A stretch of 64,000 nt of DNA from Lancefieldella sp. Marseille-Q7238 (GCF_949152215.1 NZ_OX424407.1:186001-250000); one strand, 5' to 3'; positions 15,473 to 25,248 are shown, counted from the first letter of the stretch. Notes: a model not told the origin generated them from the sequence alone. Translations and numbers: made by a program.

Positions 15473-16342
15473 ATGTCGTATCGCATCAGAACAGCCGCCT
15501 ACTCAGGCCCCTTTGATTTGCTTCTCCAGCTGGTCAGTCGTCAAAAAGTCACCATAGGGTCAATTTCTATCGCCGAGGTCGCCGAACAGTATCTCGTCGA
15601 GGTAGAGGCTATGGGAGACTTGGACCTTGACGTCGCTTCCGATTTTGTACTGGTAGCATCTACGCTTCTGGACATGAAAGCGGCGGCCCTTGTGCCTGAG
15701 GGAGTTTCGAGCCGCGCGTCGAGCGATGACGGTGAAGATGACGATGCCGATTTGCTTCAGAATCTTTCGCCTGACGAGGCTCGAGAAGTGCTCATCGCTC
15801 GGCTTATTGCCTACAAGCAGTTCAGAAACGCGGGTGCTGCTTTGGGTATGCGTGCGGAAGCCGAGAAGCTCATGTTTGCTCGCAGCGCCGGTCCCGATCC
15901 CGCGTTTTTGAACCTCATGCCGGATTACCTTGAGGGCATTACCCTCAGAAGCCTCGCGGTCATCTGCGCTGACATTGATTCGCGCCGGGAGACTTTTTTG
16001 CTTGAGGCCGAACACGTGGCGCCCCGGCGAATCCCCGTGGCGCTGACCGTCGCTTCAGTGGACCGCCTGACTCGTTCGCGCGGCCGCCTCACCTTTTCTG
16101 AGCTGCTGGACGGACAGGATACGCCTGAGATTGTCGTTGCAAATTTTCTTGCCGTTCTGGAGCTCTTCAAACGCGGCATGATACGCGTCGCGCAAAGCAA
16201 TCTGTTTGGCGACATCGAGATAGAGCATGTAGAAGGTGCTGACCCTTATGTGCTTGACGAGTCTGTTATGTCGGAGCTCAGCGAACTGTCAGGAGATGCG
16301 GCAGTCGCTGATTTATCGGAATTTGAACAGGAAGATGCCTAA
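15473..16342 (+). CDS. scpA: Segregation and condensation protein A
   Basis: Kleisin subunit of the SMC condensin complex. 289 residues. N-terminal YSGPFDLLLQLVSRQKVTIGSISIAEVAEQYL and the DFVLVASTLLDMKAAALVP segment are diagnostic; an acidic linker follows, then a C-terminal winged helix with VANFLAVLELFKRGMIRVAQ that binds the SMC head. Three bases after the protease gene, and its stop overlaps the scpB start (TAATG). Confidence 0.95.
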   Translation: MSYRIRTAAYSGPFDLLLQLVSRQKVTIGSISIAEVAEQYLVEVEAMGDLDLDVASDFVLVASTLLDMKAAALVPEGVSSRASSDDGEDDDADLLQNLSPDEAREVLIARLIAYKQFRNAGAALGMRAEAEKLMFARSAGPDPAFLNLMPDYLEGITLRSLAVICADIDSRRETFLLEAEHVAPRRIPVALTVASVDRLTRSRGRLTFSELLDGQDTPEIVVANFLAVLELFKRGMIRVAQSNLFGDIEIEHVEGADPYVLDESVMSELSELSGDAAVADLSEFEQEDA

Positions 16343-17004
16343 TGGCTGAAATGCTTGAAAATCTGGAAGCAGGTTCTTTGAAACAGCTGCTTGAAGCTCT
16401 GCTTTTGGTGGCGTCCGACTCTGTTTCCGCAACGGATTTGGCAAAGACTACGGGTGCCGCGCCGGGAGAAGTTGCGTCCGCCTTAGCTGAGCTGTCCGTC
16501 GAATACGCCGAAGCAAACCGTGGATTTCAGCTCCGCGAGGTGGCGGGTGGCTGGAGGCTGTTTACGCACCCCGCGCTTCATGATAAGGTGGCCGACTTTG
16601 TGCTGTCATGGGACACGCATCGCCTTTCCCAGGCGGCGCTTGAGACGCTTGCCGTAATCGCCTATCATCAGCCGGTTACGCGCGAGGGGGTCCGCGCCAT
16701 CCGTGGCGTTAATTCCGATGGCGTCATAGCTTCTCTTCGCGAGAAGGGCCTCGTGCGCGAAATCGGCCGCGACGCCGAGCGTGGACAGGCTATTCTCTAC
16801 GGTACAACAGCGCTTTTCTTGGAGCGCTTTGGGCTCAAGTCTCTTAGGGAGCTTCCGCCTCTTGAAGACTTTGCTCCCGATGAAGAGTCCAAGCAATTTA
16901 TCCGCGAACGTCTCTCAGGCAGAAGTATTGCCTCAACGCTGGAAGAAACGGCTGAAGACCTTGATGAAGAGCAGGAACTTCTGAGCGAGGATTACCGTGG
17001 GTGA
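16342..17004 (+). CDS. scpB: Segregation and condensation protein B
   Basis: Partner of ScpA, forming a winged-helix dimer that regulates SMC. 220 residues. LKQLLEALLLVASDSVSATDLA at the start and LSQAALETLAVIAYHQPVTREGVRAIRGVNSDGVIASL in the middle are the family signature. The acidic tail is typical. Overlaps scpA by 1 base and rluB by 8 bases. Confidence 0.95.
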   Translation: MAEMLENLEAGSLKQLLEALLLVASDSVSATDLAKTTGAAPGEVASALAELSVEYAEANRGFQLREVAGGWRLFTHPALHDKVADFVLSWDTHRLSQAALETLAVIAYHQPVTREGVRAIRGVNSDGVIASLREKGLVREIGRDAERGQAILYGTTALFLERFGLKSLRELPPLEDFAPDEESKQFIRERLSGRSIASTLEETAEDLDEEQELLSEDYRG

Positions 17005-17827
17005 TCAGCGTATTGTCCCCATGCGGCTGCAGCGTTTTTTGGCACGCGCGGGCGTGGCAAGCAGGCGCGGCTCTGAGCGGCTTATGAGCGCGGGCAGAGT
17101 ATGCGTCAATGGCGCGATAATAACGGAGCTCGGCAGTAAAGTAGACCCCCGCTGTGACATAGTAACGGTGGACGGTGTAGAGGTCAGCATCGCTGACACA
17201 CCGGCCTATCTCATGCTCAACAAACCCGAGGGCTGTCTTACGACGATGAAAGATCCTCAGGGTCGCCCGACCGTCAAAGGATTGGTTCCTTCAGAACGAT
17301 ATCCTGGTCTTTTTCCAGTAGGGCGTCTGGACAGAGATACGTCCGGCCTTTTGCTTTTTACTACGGACGGCCTGATGGCGCAGGAACTTCTGCACCCTTC
17401 AAAGCATGTGTGGAAGCATTATCTGGCTCTTGTTTCAGGCACGCCGACCGAGGAGGAACTCAATCGGCTTCGGTTGGGCATTGTTTTGGACGATGGCCTG
17501 GCCCAACCTGCTCGCGTGGAGCTGAGAGATGACCTTTTGGAGCTCCATGGGGTTTCTCGCCACACGAAGCGCTTTGGCAGAGCGGATAACGCTATTGTTG
17601 GTATATGGATTCATGAAGGAAGAAAGCATCAGGTTAAAAAGATGATGCTGGCTATTGGACACCGCGTTATCGTGCTCCACAGAGACGCGTTCGGACCTTT
17701 GCGCCTTGCCGGCCTTGCAGAAGGGCAGTGGCGGGATTTGAGCGAAGAGGAGCTTGCCGCGCTTAAAAAACAGGCGGGCTCTGCCGACGGTTCGATGGAG
17801 TACATGACGTGCAAGGAGGATATATGA
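16997..17827 (+). CDS. rluB: 23S rRNA pseudouridine synthase, RluB type
   Basis: Converts a specific uridine of 23S rRNA to pseudouridine. 276 residues. An S4 domain (MRLQRFLARAGVASRRGSERLMSAGRVCVNG) precedes the RsuA/RluB catalytic domain with FPVGRLDRDTSGLLLFTTDG, where the Asp is the catalytic residue. GTG 16997 is chosen because GAGCGAGG lies upstream; ATG 17021 has no ribosome site. It overlaps cmk by 4 bases. Position after scpAB and before cmk is conserved. Confidence 0.93.
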   Translation: MGDQRIVPMRLQRFLARAGVASRRGSERLMSAGRVCVNGAIITELGSKVDPRCDIVTVDGVEVSIADTPAYLMLNKPEGCLTTMKDPQGRPTVKGLVPSERYPGLFPVGRLDRDTSGLLLFTTDGLMAQELLHPSKHVWKHYLALVSGTPTEEELNRLRLGIVLDDGLAQPARVELRDDLLELHGVSRHTKRFGRADNAIVGIWIHEGRKHQVKKMMLAIGHRVIVLHRDAFGPLRLAGLAEGQWRDLSEEELAALKKQAGSADGSMEYMTCKEDI

Positions 17828-19407
17828 TCGTTGCCATTGACGGCCCGGCCGGTTCCGGCAAGTCGACTGTTGCCCGCGCGCTTTCCAAGCGCCTGGACCT
17901 TGTGTTTTTGGACACCGGGGCGATGTATCGCTCCGTTACGGCGGAATGTTTGAGCAAAGGTGTCGCGCCTGAAGATACCGAAGCCGTTATCAAGGTTGCC
18001 CGTGAGATTCAGATTACCTTTGGCAATACCGAAGAAGGCCAGACGGTCTTTGCAAACGGACGCAACGTAACCGATGCGATTCGCACGCCCGAGGTCGACC
18101 GTGCGGTTTCTGCCGTTGCTGCCATTCCTGAGGTTCGTGAGGCGATGGTAGTGCTCCAGCGCCGCGCGGGGGAGGCAGGCTATGTGGTGGCCGAAGGCCG
18201 CGACATCGGTACCGTTGTGTTTCCTAAGGCGGAGGTCAAGGTATTCTTGACGGCTGACGCAACCGCGCGTGCTCACCGACGCGCGGTGCAGCGTGAAGGC
18301 GGAGACGCCGCGACAAATGCCTCAGCCACCGCAAACGCTGCGGAAGAAAAGAAGATCCTTGAGGATATACAGGCGCGTGACAAGGCTGATTCATCCAGGG
18401 AGGTCGCGCCCTTAAAGCCCGCTGCCGACGCTCATCTCATCGATTCTTCTCACATGACTCTCGATGAGGTTGTAGATGCAATCATCTCCTTGCATCCCGG
18501 CCTCAAGGAGCGTGATACACGGGCGCCGCGTTCTTCTCGCCAGCATCACAGCGCGTCCTCCAAGCCCGCTTCGTCCGATGATAGCGAGGTTCACAGACCT
18601 TCGACGACCAAAAAAACATCGAGAGGCGAGAAGAACTCTGAGAAGAGCTCCGACAAAAAACCCACTAAAAAGTCCGACAAAAAGCTCCACGCGTTCCGCG
18701 GGAATTCCGTAGATGACTACTTTGACACGGGGATCAAAGACTTTCCGCTTCCCGCGCGTATATTTTTGCGGGTAGTCGTCCTTTTGCTTATGGGCGTCAC
18801 GAAACTATGGTTTCGCTGGGGCTTTAAAGACGCGCAGCTTCTTAAGGACGATAAGACCGCTCGGGTGATTATCATGAACCATCCCTCGATGTTTGATCCC
18901 GTGATGAGCGTTGTCTATCTCATGTGGCACAACATACCGGTGCGCACCATTTACAAGAGCGAGTTTGGCAACAATCGGCTTATCGCCTGGCTGTTTTCGC
19001 GCGTTGGCGCCATTCCTGTCGAGCGCGGCACCGCCGACATGAAGGCCATCCGCCGAGCGGTGGCGGCGCTTAAGCGAGGAGAGTGCGTGCTCATCTATCC
19101 TGAGGGAACGCGCATTCGCGACAACTTTGCGAGACCAGAGATTCATGGGGGATTCGCACTCATCGCTCAGCTTGCGGGCTGTGATGTTCAGCCGACTGCC
19201 ATCTTTGGTGCGCTTGATATCAAGAAGAAGCATTCACCTCTCGTCAAGCCGGTCAAAATTTGGGGCGCAGTTGGGAAGCGTATCGCGTTTTCCGAGCTTG
19301 CTTCTACAAAGCGCAAAGACCAGGCTCGTGAAATGGAACAGCTTGGCATGGAGCGGGTATATGAACTGAGAGATCAGCTCATGAAAGACCATCCCGGAAG
19401 GAATTAG
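17824..19407 (+). CDS. cmk: Cytidylate kinase fused to 1-acylglycerol-3-phosphate acyltransferase
   Basis: 527-residue fusion. Residues 1-225 are a complete CMP/dCMP kinase (DGPAGSGKSTVARALSKRL loop, FLDTGAMYRSVT, AEGRDIGTVVFP). Residues about 228-290 form a Ser/Lys-rich, probably disordered linker. The remainder is a PlsC-type acyltransferase with the HX4D motif as NHPSMFDP, FSRVGAIPVERG, and YPEGTRIRDN. The kinase acts on CMP, which phospholipid synthesis releases from CDP-diacylglycerol, so the two halves may be linked metabolically (inference). ATG 17824 follows AAGGAGG. Two GGCGAGAAG words lie in opposite orientation in the linker. Confidence 0.94.
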   Translation: MIVAIDGPAGSGKSTVARALSKRLDLVFLDTGAMYRSVTAECLSKGVAPEDTEAVIKVAREIQITFGNTEEGQTVFANGRNVTDAIRTPEVDRAVSAVAAIPEVREAMVVLQRRAGEAGYVVAEGRDIGTVVFPKAEVKVFLTADATARAHRRAVQREGGDAATNASATANAAEEKKILEDIQARDKADSSREVAPLKPAADAHLIDSSHMTLDEVVDAIISLHPGLKERDTRAPRSSRQHHSASSKPASSDDSEVHRPSTTKKTSRGEKNSEKSSDKKPTKKSDKKLHAFRGNSVDDYFDTGIKDFPLPARIFLRVVVLLLMGVTKLWFRWGFKDAQLLKDDKTARVIIMNHPSMFDPVMSVVYLMWHNIPVRTIYKSEFGNNRLIAWLFSRVGAIPVERGTADMKAIRRAVAALKRGECVLIYPEGTRIRDNFARPEIHGGFALIAQLAGCDVQPTAIFGALDIKKKHSPLVKPVKIWGAVGKRIAFSELASTKRKDQAREMEQLGMERVYELRDQLMKDHPGRN

Positions 19408-19408
19408 C

Positions 19409-20266
19409 GTGCCTGTCATACGGATTGCAGATGAGGCAGGAGCCTGCTACGGCGTTGAGCGCGCGCTCGCTATGGTAGAGGCCGCTGTGGCAAAGGGAGG
19501 CGCACCCGTTAAAACGCTCGGCCCTCTGATTCACAATCCGCGCGTCGTTGACTCCCTCAAACACCAGGGAGTTTCTGTCGTGGACAGCGCCTCGGACGCT
19601 GCGGGCGCCGCCTTGCTTCTCCGCACTCACGGGGTCACGCCTGAAGAAGAGCGTATCGCCCGCGACCAATGCGCAAAAGTCATGGACGCGACCTGTCCGT
19701 TTGTCAAAAAAGCGCACGCCGCGGCTGAGCTTCTGGCCAAAGAAGGCTATGCGGTCTATGTTGTCGGCGAAGCGGGCCATCCCGAAGTGGAAGCAACGCT
19801 CGCACATGTTCCCGGTTCAATAGCAATCGATTCGGCAGATGATGTCGAGAAGTACGCGAAAGCGCTGCGACAGGCGCGGCACATAGGTCTTATCGTGCAG
19901 ACAACCATGTCTGCCTCCCGCCTCAACGAAGTCGTCAGCGCCATACTGCCTCTCGCCGAAGAGGTGCGGGTCATGAATACTATCTGTGAGGCCACGGCCG
20001 GCCATCAGGATTCCTGCCGCCGCCTTGCGCAGCAGTCCGACGTTATGATTGTCATTGGCGGCCGTATCTCCGCCAACACGACACGTTTAGCGGAGATCGC
20101 ATCGCAGTATTGTCCTCGTACACACCACATCGAAGGTCCGGATGAACTTCTCGCCAACTGGTTTGAGGGCGCGGAAAACATTGGAATAACAGCGGGAGCT
20201 TCCACCCCGGAGTCGCATATTAAGTCCGTGTACCAGGCCATAGCCACCATGGTCGGCGCCAACTGA
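19409..20266 (+). CDS. ispH: 4-hydroxy-3-methylbut-2-enyl diphosphate reductase
   Basis: Last MEP-pathway enzyme, reducing HMBPP to IPP and DMAPP with an iron-sulfur cluster. 285 residues. Cluster cysteines occur in EAGACYGVERAL, MDATCPFVKKAHAAA and MNTICEATAGHQDSC. The glutamate/threonine motif region VQTTMSASR is present. GTG start one base after the cmk-plsC stop with GGAAGGAA upstream. Together with dxr and ispG it places three MEP-pathway genes in the window. Confidence 0.96.
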   Translation: MPVIRIADEAGACYGVERALAMVEAAVAKGGAPVKTLGPLIHNPRVVDSLKHQGVSVVDSASDAAGAALLLRTHGVTPEEERIARDQCAKVMDATCPFVKKAHAAAELLAKEGYAVYVVGEAGHPEVEATLAHVPGSIAIDSADDVEKYAKALRQARHIGLIVQTTMSASRLNEVVSAILPLAEEVRVMNTICEATAGHQDSCRRLAQQSDVMIVIGGRISANTTRLAEIASQYCPRTHHIEGPDELLANWFEGAENIGITAGASTPESHIKSVYQAIATMVGAN

Positions 20267-20378
20267 CACGACGATCCCTAAAAGACCATTTTGGACAAAG
20301 TAACTTGCGCACGTATACAGGTGCCTGCGGCTTGGCGTGATACCATTACTATAACTGTACGTTCATACAAGGAGAACC

Positions 20379-21704
20379 ATGGCTAAGCCCATTGTCGCTA
20401 TAGTCGGCCGCCCCAATGTGGGCAAATCTACGCTGGTCAATCGCATTGCCGAGAAGCGTGACGCGATTGTTCATGAATCACGCGGCGTGACGCGGGATCG
20501 CTCATACCATGATGCCGATTGGAACGGCCGCGACTTTCGCCTGATTGACACAGGTGGCATCGAATCCGTTAAATCCAAAGATCAGTTTGCCCCGCACATT
20601 CGTGAACAGGCTTTGCTGGCCTGCGCAGAAGCGGATATCATTGTCTTTGTGGTTGATGGAAAAACAGGCATCACCGATGAGGATGAAGAAGTCGCCCGTA
20701 TTGTCCGCAAGTCCGGCAAACCCGTTTTTCTGGTGGTCAACAAGAAGGATAATCCCGCCGCTGAGCAGGACGGACTTTGGGATTTTTACGCCCTGGGCGT
20801 AGGCGAGCCGATCCCTATTTCTGCTGCGCATGGCACGGGGACAGGCGATTTGCTTGACGATATCGTTGCAACTCTTCCTGAAGAAGACGATGAATCGCAT
20901 GATGGCGCTATTCTTAACCTTGCCATTATCGGCCGTCCCAATGTAGGCAAGTCTTCGCTGGCTAACCGCCTGGCTCACAAAAAACGCTCCATTGTTTCAG
21001 ATGTCGCGGGCACCACGCGCGACGCCATCGATACGATGATTGAATGGAAGGGAATGCCCATTTGTCTCGTTGACACCGCGGGCATTCGCAAAAAGAGCCA
21101 GGTACATGAAGATGTTGAGTATTACAGTCTGGTGCGGGGCCTGCAAGCTATGGACCGAGCTGATGTGTGCCTTTTGGTGGTAGACGCCTCCATCGGCGTT
21201 ACCGAGCAAGACCAGAAGCTCGCCAATATGGCTATTGAGCGCGGATGCGCGCTGGTAGTGGTCCTCAATAAGTGGGACCTTATCGATTCCGACGCTCAGC
21301 GTAGTGACGTGGCCGCTTCTGTCGCCAAGCGGTTGGCATTCGCTCCTTGGATACCGTCCATTCATGTTTCCGCCTTGACGGGGCGCTCGCTTGATAAGGT
21401 GCTGAGCGCCGCTGTTGCTGCTGCCGAGGCTCACGCGGCTGAGCTGCGCACGTCCGAGCTCAACGACCTTCTCGCGCGGATTCGTGAAAGCGGCCATACG
21501 GTTTCCGATAAGGGCCGCCGCCTTAAGATTCACTATGCGACGCAGACGGGAACCAAGCCTCCCGCTATCTCGTTTTGGTGCAACGCGCCTGATCTTGTTG
21601 ACGATGCCTACGAGCGCTTTATTGAAAATCGTCTTCGCGAGCGCTTTTCCTTGACAGGCACGCCCGTTCGTCTGAAGTTCCGCAGAAAAACGGAGGCACG
21701 ATAA
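20379..21704 (+). CDS. der: Ribosome assembly GTPase Der (EngA)
   Basis: Two tandem GTPase domains and a KH-like domain; matures the 50S subunit. 441 residues. G1 motifs GRPNVGKSTL (about residue 9) and GRPNVGKSSL (about 186); DTGG and DTAG as G3; NKKD and NKWD as G4. C-terminal KH-like domain ends KIHYATQTGTKPP and RFIENRLRERFSLTGTPVRLKFR. AAGGAGAA site before ATG. The 112-base gap upstream probably holds its promoter. Overlaps plsY by 1 base. Confidence 0.97.
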   Translation: MAKPIVAIVGRPNVGKSTLVNRIAEKRDAIVHESRGVTRDRSYHDADWNGRDFRLIDTGGIESVKSKDQFAPHIREQALLACAEADIIVFVVDGKTGITDEDEEVARIVRKSGKPVFLVVNKKDNPAAEQDGLWDFYALGVGEPIPISAAHGTGTGDLLDDIVATLPEEDDESHDGAILNLAIIGRPNVGKSSLANRLAHKKRSIVSDVAGTTRDAIDTMIEWKGMPICLVDTAGIRKKSQVHEDVEYYSLVRGLQAMDRADVCLLVVDASIGVTEQDQKLANMAIERGCALVVVLNKWDLIDSDAQRSDVAASVAKRLAFAPWIPSIHVSALTGRSLDKVLSAAVAAAEAHAAELRTSELNDLLARIRESGHTVSDKGRRLKIHYATQTGTKPPAISFWCNAPDLVDDAYERFIENRLRERFSLTGTPVRLKFRRKTEAR

Positions 21705-22366
21705 TGAACGTCATCTTTGCTGGACTTGCGTTGGGAGTCGCCGCCTTCCTTATTGGAGGCATTCCCTTTGGATTGATTATTGCGCGGAGTATGGCTCACG
21801 AGGATATCCGCGAGGTGGGCTCCGGCAATATCGGGACGACTAATGTGGCGAGAAGCGCCGGCGGAGCGGCGGGTATTTTGACGCTTCTGTGCGACGCGGG
21901 CAAAGGCTTTCTCAGCGTCTTTGTCGCCCGTCTTGTCCTCACTGCGGTATCAGGGGGCGACGCGGCGGCTTTTAACGGAGAAGGAAGCTATTCCTGGCTT
22001 GTCGCCTTTATATACGCCTGCTGCGTACTGGGACACATTTTCTCTCCGTGGCTTCATTTTCACGGTGGAAAGGGGATTGCCGTAGGATTTGGCGGCGGTT
22101 TAGCGCTCAATACGGCAATGGCCTGTATGGCATTCTTGGTGTTTTTGGCGCTCGCGCTGCCAACGCGCTATGTGTCGCTTGGGTCTGTTGGCGCCGCCCT
22201 CGCAATCGTTGTCTTTGCCCTTCTATTCGGTGAATCTCTTCCTTCTGTTCTATGTATAACCGTTGTCGCCGTGACGGTTATATGGGCCCACCGAGAAAAC
22301 CTGCAAAGGCTTTCAGCAGGAACTGAGCGTCAGTTTTCTCTGGAAAAAGAAAAGGATAAATCATGA
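21704..22366 (+). CDS. plsY: Glycerol-3-phosphate acyltransferase
   Basis: Membrane enzyme using acyl-phosphate to acylate glycerol 3-phosphate, the first step of phosphatidate synthesis. 220 residues, about six membrane segments. Three PlsY motifs are visible: IGGIPFGLIIAR, REVGSGNIGTTNVARSAGG, and HFHGGKGIAVGFG. Overlaps der by 1 base and gpsA by 4, so substrate supply (GpsA) and use (PlsY) are cotranslated. Confidence 0.96.
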   Translation: MNVIFAGLALGVAAFLIGGIPFGLIIARSMAHEDIREVGSGNIGTTNVARSAGGAAGILTLLCDAGKGFLSVFVARLVLTAVSGGDAAAFNGEGSYSWLVAFIYACCVLGHIFSPWLHFHGGKGIAVGFGGGLALNTAMACMAFLVFLALALPTRYVSLGSVGAALAIVVFALLFGESLPSVLCITVVAVTVIWAHRENLQRLSAGTERQFSLEKEKDKS

Positions 22367-23373
22367 GGCGCGCCTGTGTTATTGGATCGGGTTCTTGGGG
22401 TACCGCCTTTTCCACACTCCTTGCAGCTACCTGCGAAGACGTGGTCATATGGTCGCTTGAAGCGAAAATCGCCGAGAGCATCAACCAACGGCATACAAAT
22501 TGCCTTCATCTGAGCGATGCGCTGCTGCCGGATACAATTCGAGCCACGACGTCGTATGAAGAAGCGCTTCAGGGAGCTGAGGCGGTCGTGCTGGCTACGC
22601 CTTCGGCATTTCTGCGATCTGTATGTCATTCGCTGGTGCCGTTTCTCTCAGATGACGTTGATGTACTTGTACTCTCAAAAGGCATGGAAGCGCACTCGCA
22701 TATGCTGATGCACGAGGTTGCTGCTGACGAGCTGGGTCATCCGGAACGTATTGCCGTCCTGTCGGGTCCCAACCATGCGGAGGAGGTCATAAAAAAGAGC
22801 TTTTCCGCCGCGGTGGTCGCCTCAGAAAACCCTGCCTGTGCCCGCAGGTTTCAGCAGGCGATATCCTGCCGTTTTTTCCGTGCCTATGTAAGTGATGACA
22901 TATGCGGAGTTGAGGCCTGCGCGGCGGCGAAAAACGTCGTTGCGATAGCGTGCGGTGTCGCGGCGGGAAAGGGAGCGGGAGATAACACCCTGGCCGCGCT
23001 CATGACCAGAGGTATCGCTGAAATAAGCCGCATAGTAGCCGCTCTTGGAGGCAATCCTCTCACGTGTATGGGTCTTGCCGGCATGGGAGATTTGGTGGTC
23101 ACCTGCACTTCTCGCCATTCCCGGAACCGCTCCTTCGGGGAGGCTCTTGTGGCGGGCGAAACTCTTAAGGGATATCAGGATCGCACGCACATGGTGGTCG
23201 AAGGCGCTCAGGCGGTTCTAGGCCTTTCAGAGCTTGGCCGAGAGAAGGGCATTGAGGTTCCTCTTACAGACGCGGTATATGCGCTCTTATACGGGGGCAG
23301 TTCGATTGAGGATGTTATCGCGAACCTTGTGGACCGCATACCTCGTGACGAATTCTATGGTATTGAACGCTAA
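22363..23373 (+). CDS. gpsA: Glycerol-3-phosphate dehydrogenase [NAD(P)+]
   Basis: Reduces dihydroxyacetone phosphate to glycerol 3-phosphate for phospholipids. 336 residues. Nucleotide loop VIGSGSWGTAFSTLLA, LSKGME, LSGPNHAEEV, the catalytic lysine region CAAAKNVVAIACGVAAGKG, and GLAGMGDLVVTCTSRHSRN are all typical. Overlaps plsY by 4 bases. Confidence 0.96.
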   Translation: MRRACVIGSGSWGTAFSTLLAATCEDVVIWSLEAKIAESINQRHTNCLHLSDALLPDTIRATTSYEEALQGAEAVVLATPSAFLRSVCHSLVPFLSDDVDVLVLSKGMEAHSHMLMHEVAADELGHPERIAVLSGPNHAEEVIKKSFSAAVVASENPACARRFQQAISCRFFRAYVSDDICGVEACAAAKNVVAIACGVAAGKGAGDNTLAALMTRGIAEISRIVAALGGNPLTCMGLAGMGDLVVTCTSRHSRNRSFGEALVAGETLKGYQDRTHMVVEGAQAVLGLSELGREKGIEVPLTDAVYALLYGGSSIEDVIANLVDRIPRDEFYGIER

Positions 23374-23390
23374 GAAACGTGAGGAACGCT

Positions 23391-24077
23391 ATGACTGACA
23401 CGATGACCAACATACAGATAGCCCCGTCCGTCTTATCGGCTGACTTCTCCAAACTCGGAGACGAGCTCGCAAGCATCGCGCACGCCGACTACGTTCATTA
23501 CGACGTGATGGACGGCCATTTTGTACCAAACATCTCTTTTGGACCCGCCCTTATGGCTCAGGCTCAAAAGGCGACAGATTTGCCCTTTGACGTGCATCTT
23601 ATGGTAACTAATCCCGAGGATATCGTCCCGTTGTTTTTGGATCTTGGCGCTAAGATTGTAACCTTTCATATAGAGGCTGCGACGCACGCCCATCGTCTGG
23701 TTGACCTTATTCATGCGCATGGGGCTCAAGCGGGTATCTCGCTCAATCCGGCAACGCCGGTGTGTCTGCTCGAGAACATCATCGAAGATCTTGATTTGGC
23801 GCTTGTCATGAGCGTGGACCCGGGCTTTGGAGGACAAAAGTTCATCTCAGGCTCTTTGGCAAAGATTCGCCAGCTCAAACGGCTCTGTGAGGCTCATAAG
23901 GTGCATCCCCAAATCGAAGTCGACGGCGGAGTCAGCGCCGCCAACGCCGCTGAGCTCACTGCTGCGGGAGCAACTATGCTTGTAGCGGGCAGCGCCATTT
24001 TCAAGGCCGAAGATCGCGCGGCCGCTATCGATGAGCTTCGCTTAGCTGCCGAGAAGGACCTTACTACACAAGCTTAA
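23391..24077 (+). CDS. rpe: Ribulose-phosphate 3-epimerase
   Basis: Interconverts ribulose 5-phosphate and xylulose 5-phosphate in the pentose phosphate pathway. 228 residues, TIM barrel. IAPSVLSADFSKLGDEL, HYDVMDGHFVPNISFGP (metal His and Asp), FDVHLMV, MSVDPGFGGQKF and EVDGGVSAANAAEL are the family signatures. ATG 23391 behind GAGG with six-base spacing is preferred to GTG 23379. Confidence 0.96.
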   Translation: MTDTMTNIQIAPSVLSADFSKLGDELASIAHADYVHYDVMDGHFVPNISFGPALMAQAQKATDLPFDVHLMVTNPEDIVPLFLDLGAKIVTFHIEAATHAHRLVDLIHAHGAQAGISLNPATPVCLLENIIEDLDLALVMSVDPGFGGQKFISGSLAKIRQLKRLCEAHKVHPQIEVDGGVSAANAAELTAAGATMLVAGSAIFKAEDRAAAIDELRLAAEKDLTTQA

Positions 24078-24096
24078 GGGAAGAAGTTTAACGACT

Positions 24097-25248
24097 ATGC
24101 CATTGCTGTATCTGGATTATGCCTCGTCAGCGCCTACGAGAGCTACGGCGCTTGCTGCCGAGAAGGACTACGAAAACTCGGAGATTGCCGGCGTAAATCC
24201 AAACTCTTTGCACTCGCTGGGGAGAAAGGCCGCCCGCGCCTTGGACGGCGTCCGTGTAGATATCGTCAAAGCGGCAGGAGGACGCTTCAGGGCTCCTGAC
24301 GTCATTTTTACTTCCGGTGGAACCGAGGGCAATAATCTGGCTGTCATCGGCATTGCCGAAGGCGCGCGTGCAAAAGACCGTTCTCGCACAACCGTGATTA
24401 TGTCGTCCATCGAGCACGATTCCGTTCTCTCGACAGCGTCGGTGCTCCGCGGTCGCGGGTTCGACGTTCGTTTAGTACAGCCTAACCGTCAAGGATACGT
24501 TGAGGTTCAGACTCTTTGTGAAGCCCTTGACCAAAGCGTTTGTCTCGTCAGCATCATGTACGCCAATAACGAGACAGGCGTTGTGCAGCCCATCGCCGAG
24601 CTTTCCAAGGCGGCTCATCAGTCTGGCGCTTACGTTCATACCGATGCGGTCCAGGCCTTTGGACGCATTCCACTGCAGCTTGATGATGTTGACGCGCTTA
24701 CCGTTACCGCTCATAAATTGGGTGGCCCTATCGGCATCGGAGCGGCGCTTATCAGGTCGCGCACGCCGCTGAGACCTCAGAGCTACGGCGGCGGTCAGGA
24801 GCAGGGGAGGCGCCACGGCACACAGGCTGTTCGAGGCGCCCTCGCCTTCGCGGCGGTGGCGCGAGAATGCGCTGATAACCTTTCTGAGCGGCGTGCTTTG
24901 GTTTCTGAGCGTGCGGAGAAGCTCTACCGGCGTCTTTGCGCGTCTCCAAAAATTGAGGCCACCACTTCAGTAAGCATTGGAGACGACCATCTGCCGGGAA
25001 TTGTCAATATCCTTGTGTCGGATATTGATTCCGAGTCATTGGTACTTGGCCTTGACCAGAAGGGCTTTGAAGTTTCCGCGGGATCCGCCTGCTCTTCCGG
25101 ATCCCTTGATCCGAGTCATGTGCTTTCTGCGATGGGAGTCTCTCGGCGTAAAGCCTTAGGCTCGCTGCGGATTTCATTTGATGAGCGTATCTGCGATAGT
25201 GAACTTGATGCGTTTGCCGACGCACTTCTCGCCATCGTTGATGCATAA
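24097..25248 (+). CDS. Cysteine desulfurase (NifS/IscS class)
   Basis: PLP enzyme that takes sulfur from cysteine for iron-sulfur clusters or tRNA thiolation. 383 residues. N-terminal YLDYASSAPTR, pyridoxal-binding lysine in TVTAHKLGGPIGIGA, and active-site loop SAGSACSSGSLDPSHVL with the catalytic Cys. No thiI, iscU or mnmA follows, so its target pathway is not shown by context. IscS or NifS cannot be separated here. Confidence 0.92.
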   Translation: MPLLYLDYASSAPTRATALAAEKDYENSEIAGVNPNSLHSLGRKAARALDGVRVDIVKAAGGRFRAPDVIFTSGGTEGNNLAVIGIAEGARAKDRSRTTVIMSSIEHDSVLSTASVLRGRGFDVRLVQPNRQGYVEVQTLCEALDQSVCLVSIMYANNETGVVQPIAELSKAAHQSGAYVHTDAVQAFGRIPLQLDDVDALTVTAHKLGGPIGIGAALIRSRTPLRPQSYGGGQEQGRRHGTQAVRGALAFAAVARECADNLSERRALVSERAEKLYRRLCASPKIEATTSVSIGDDHLPGIVNILVSDIDSESLVLGLDQKGFEVSAGSACSSGSLDPSHVLSAMGVSRRKALGSLRISFDERICDSELDAFADALLAIVDA

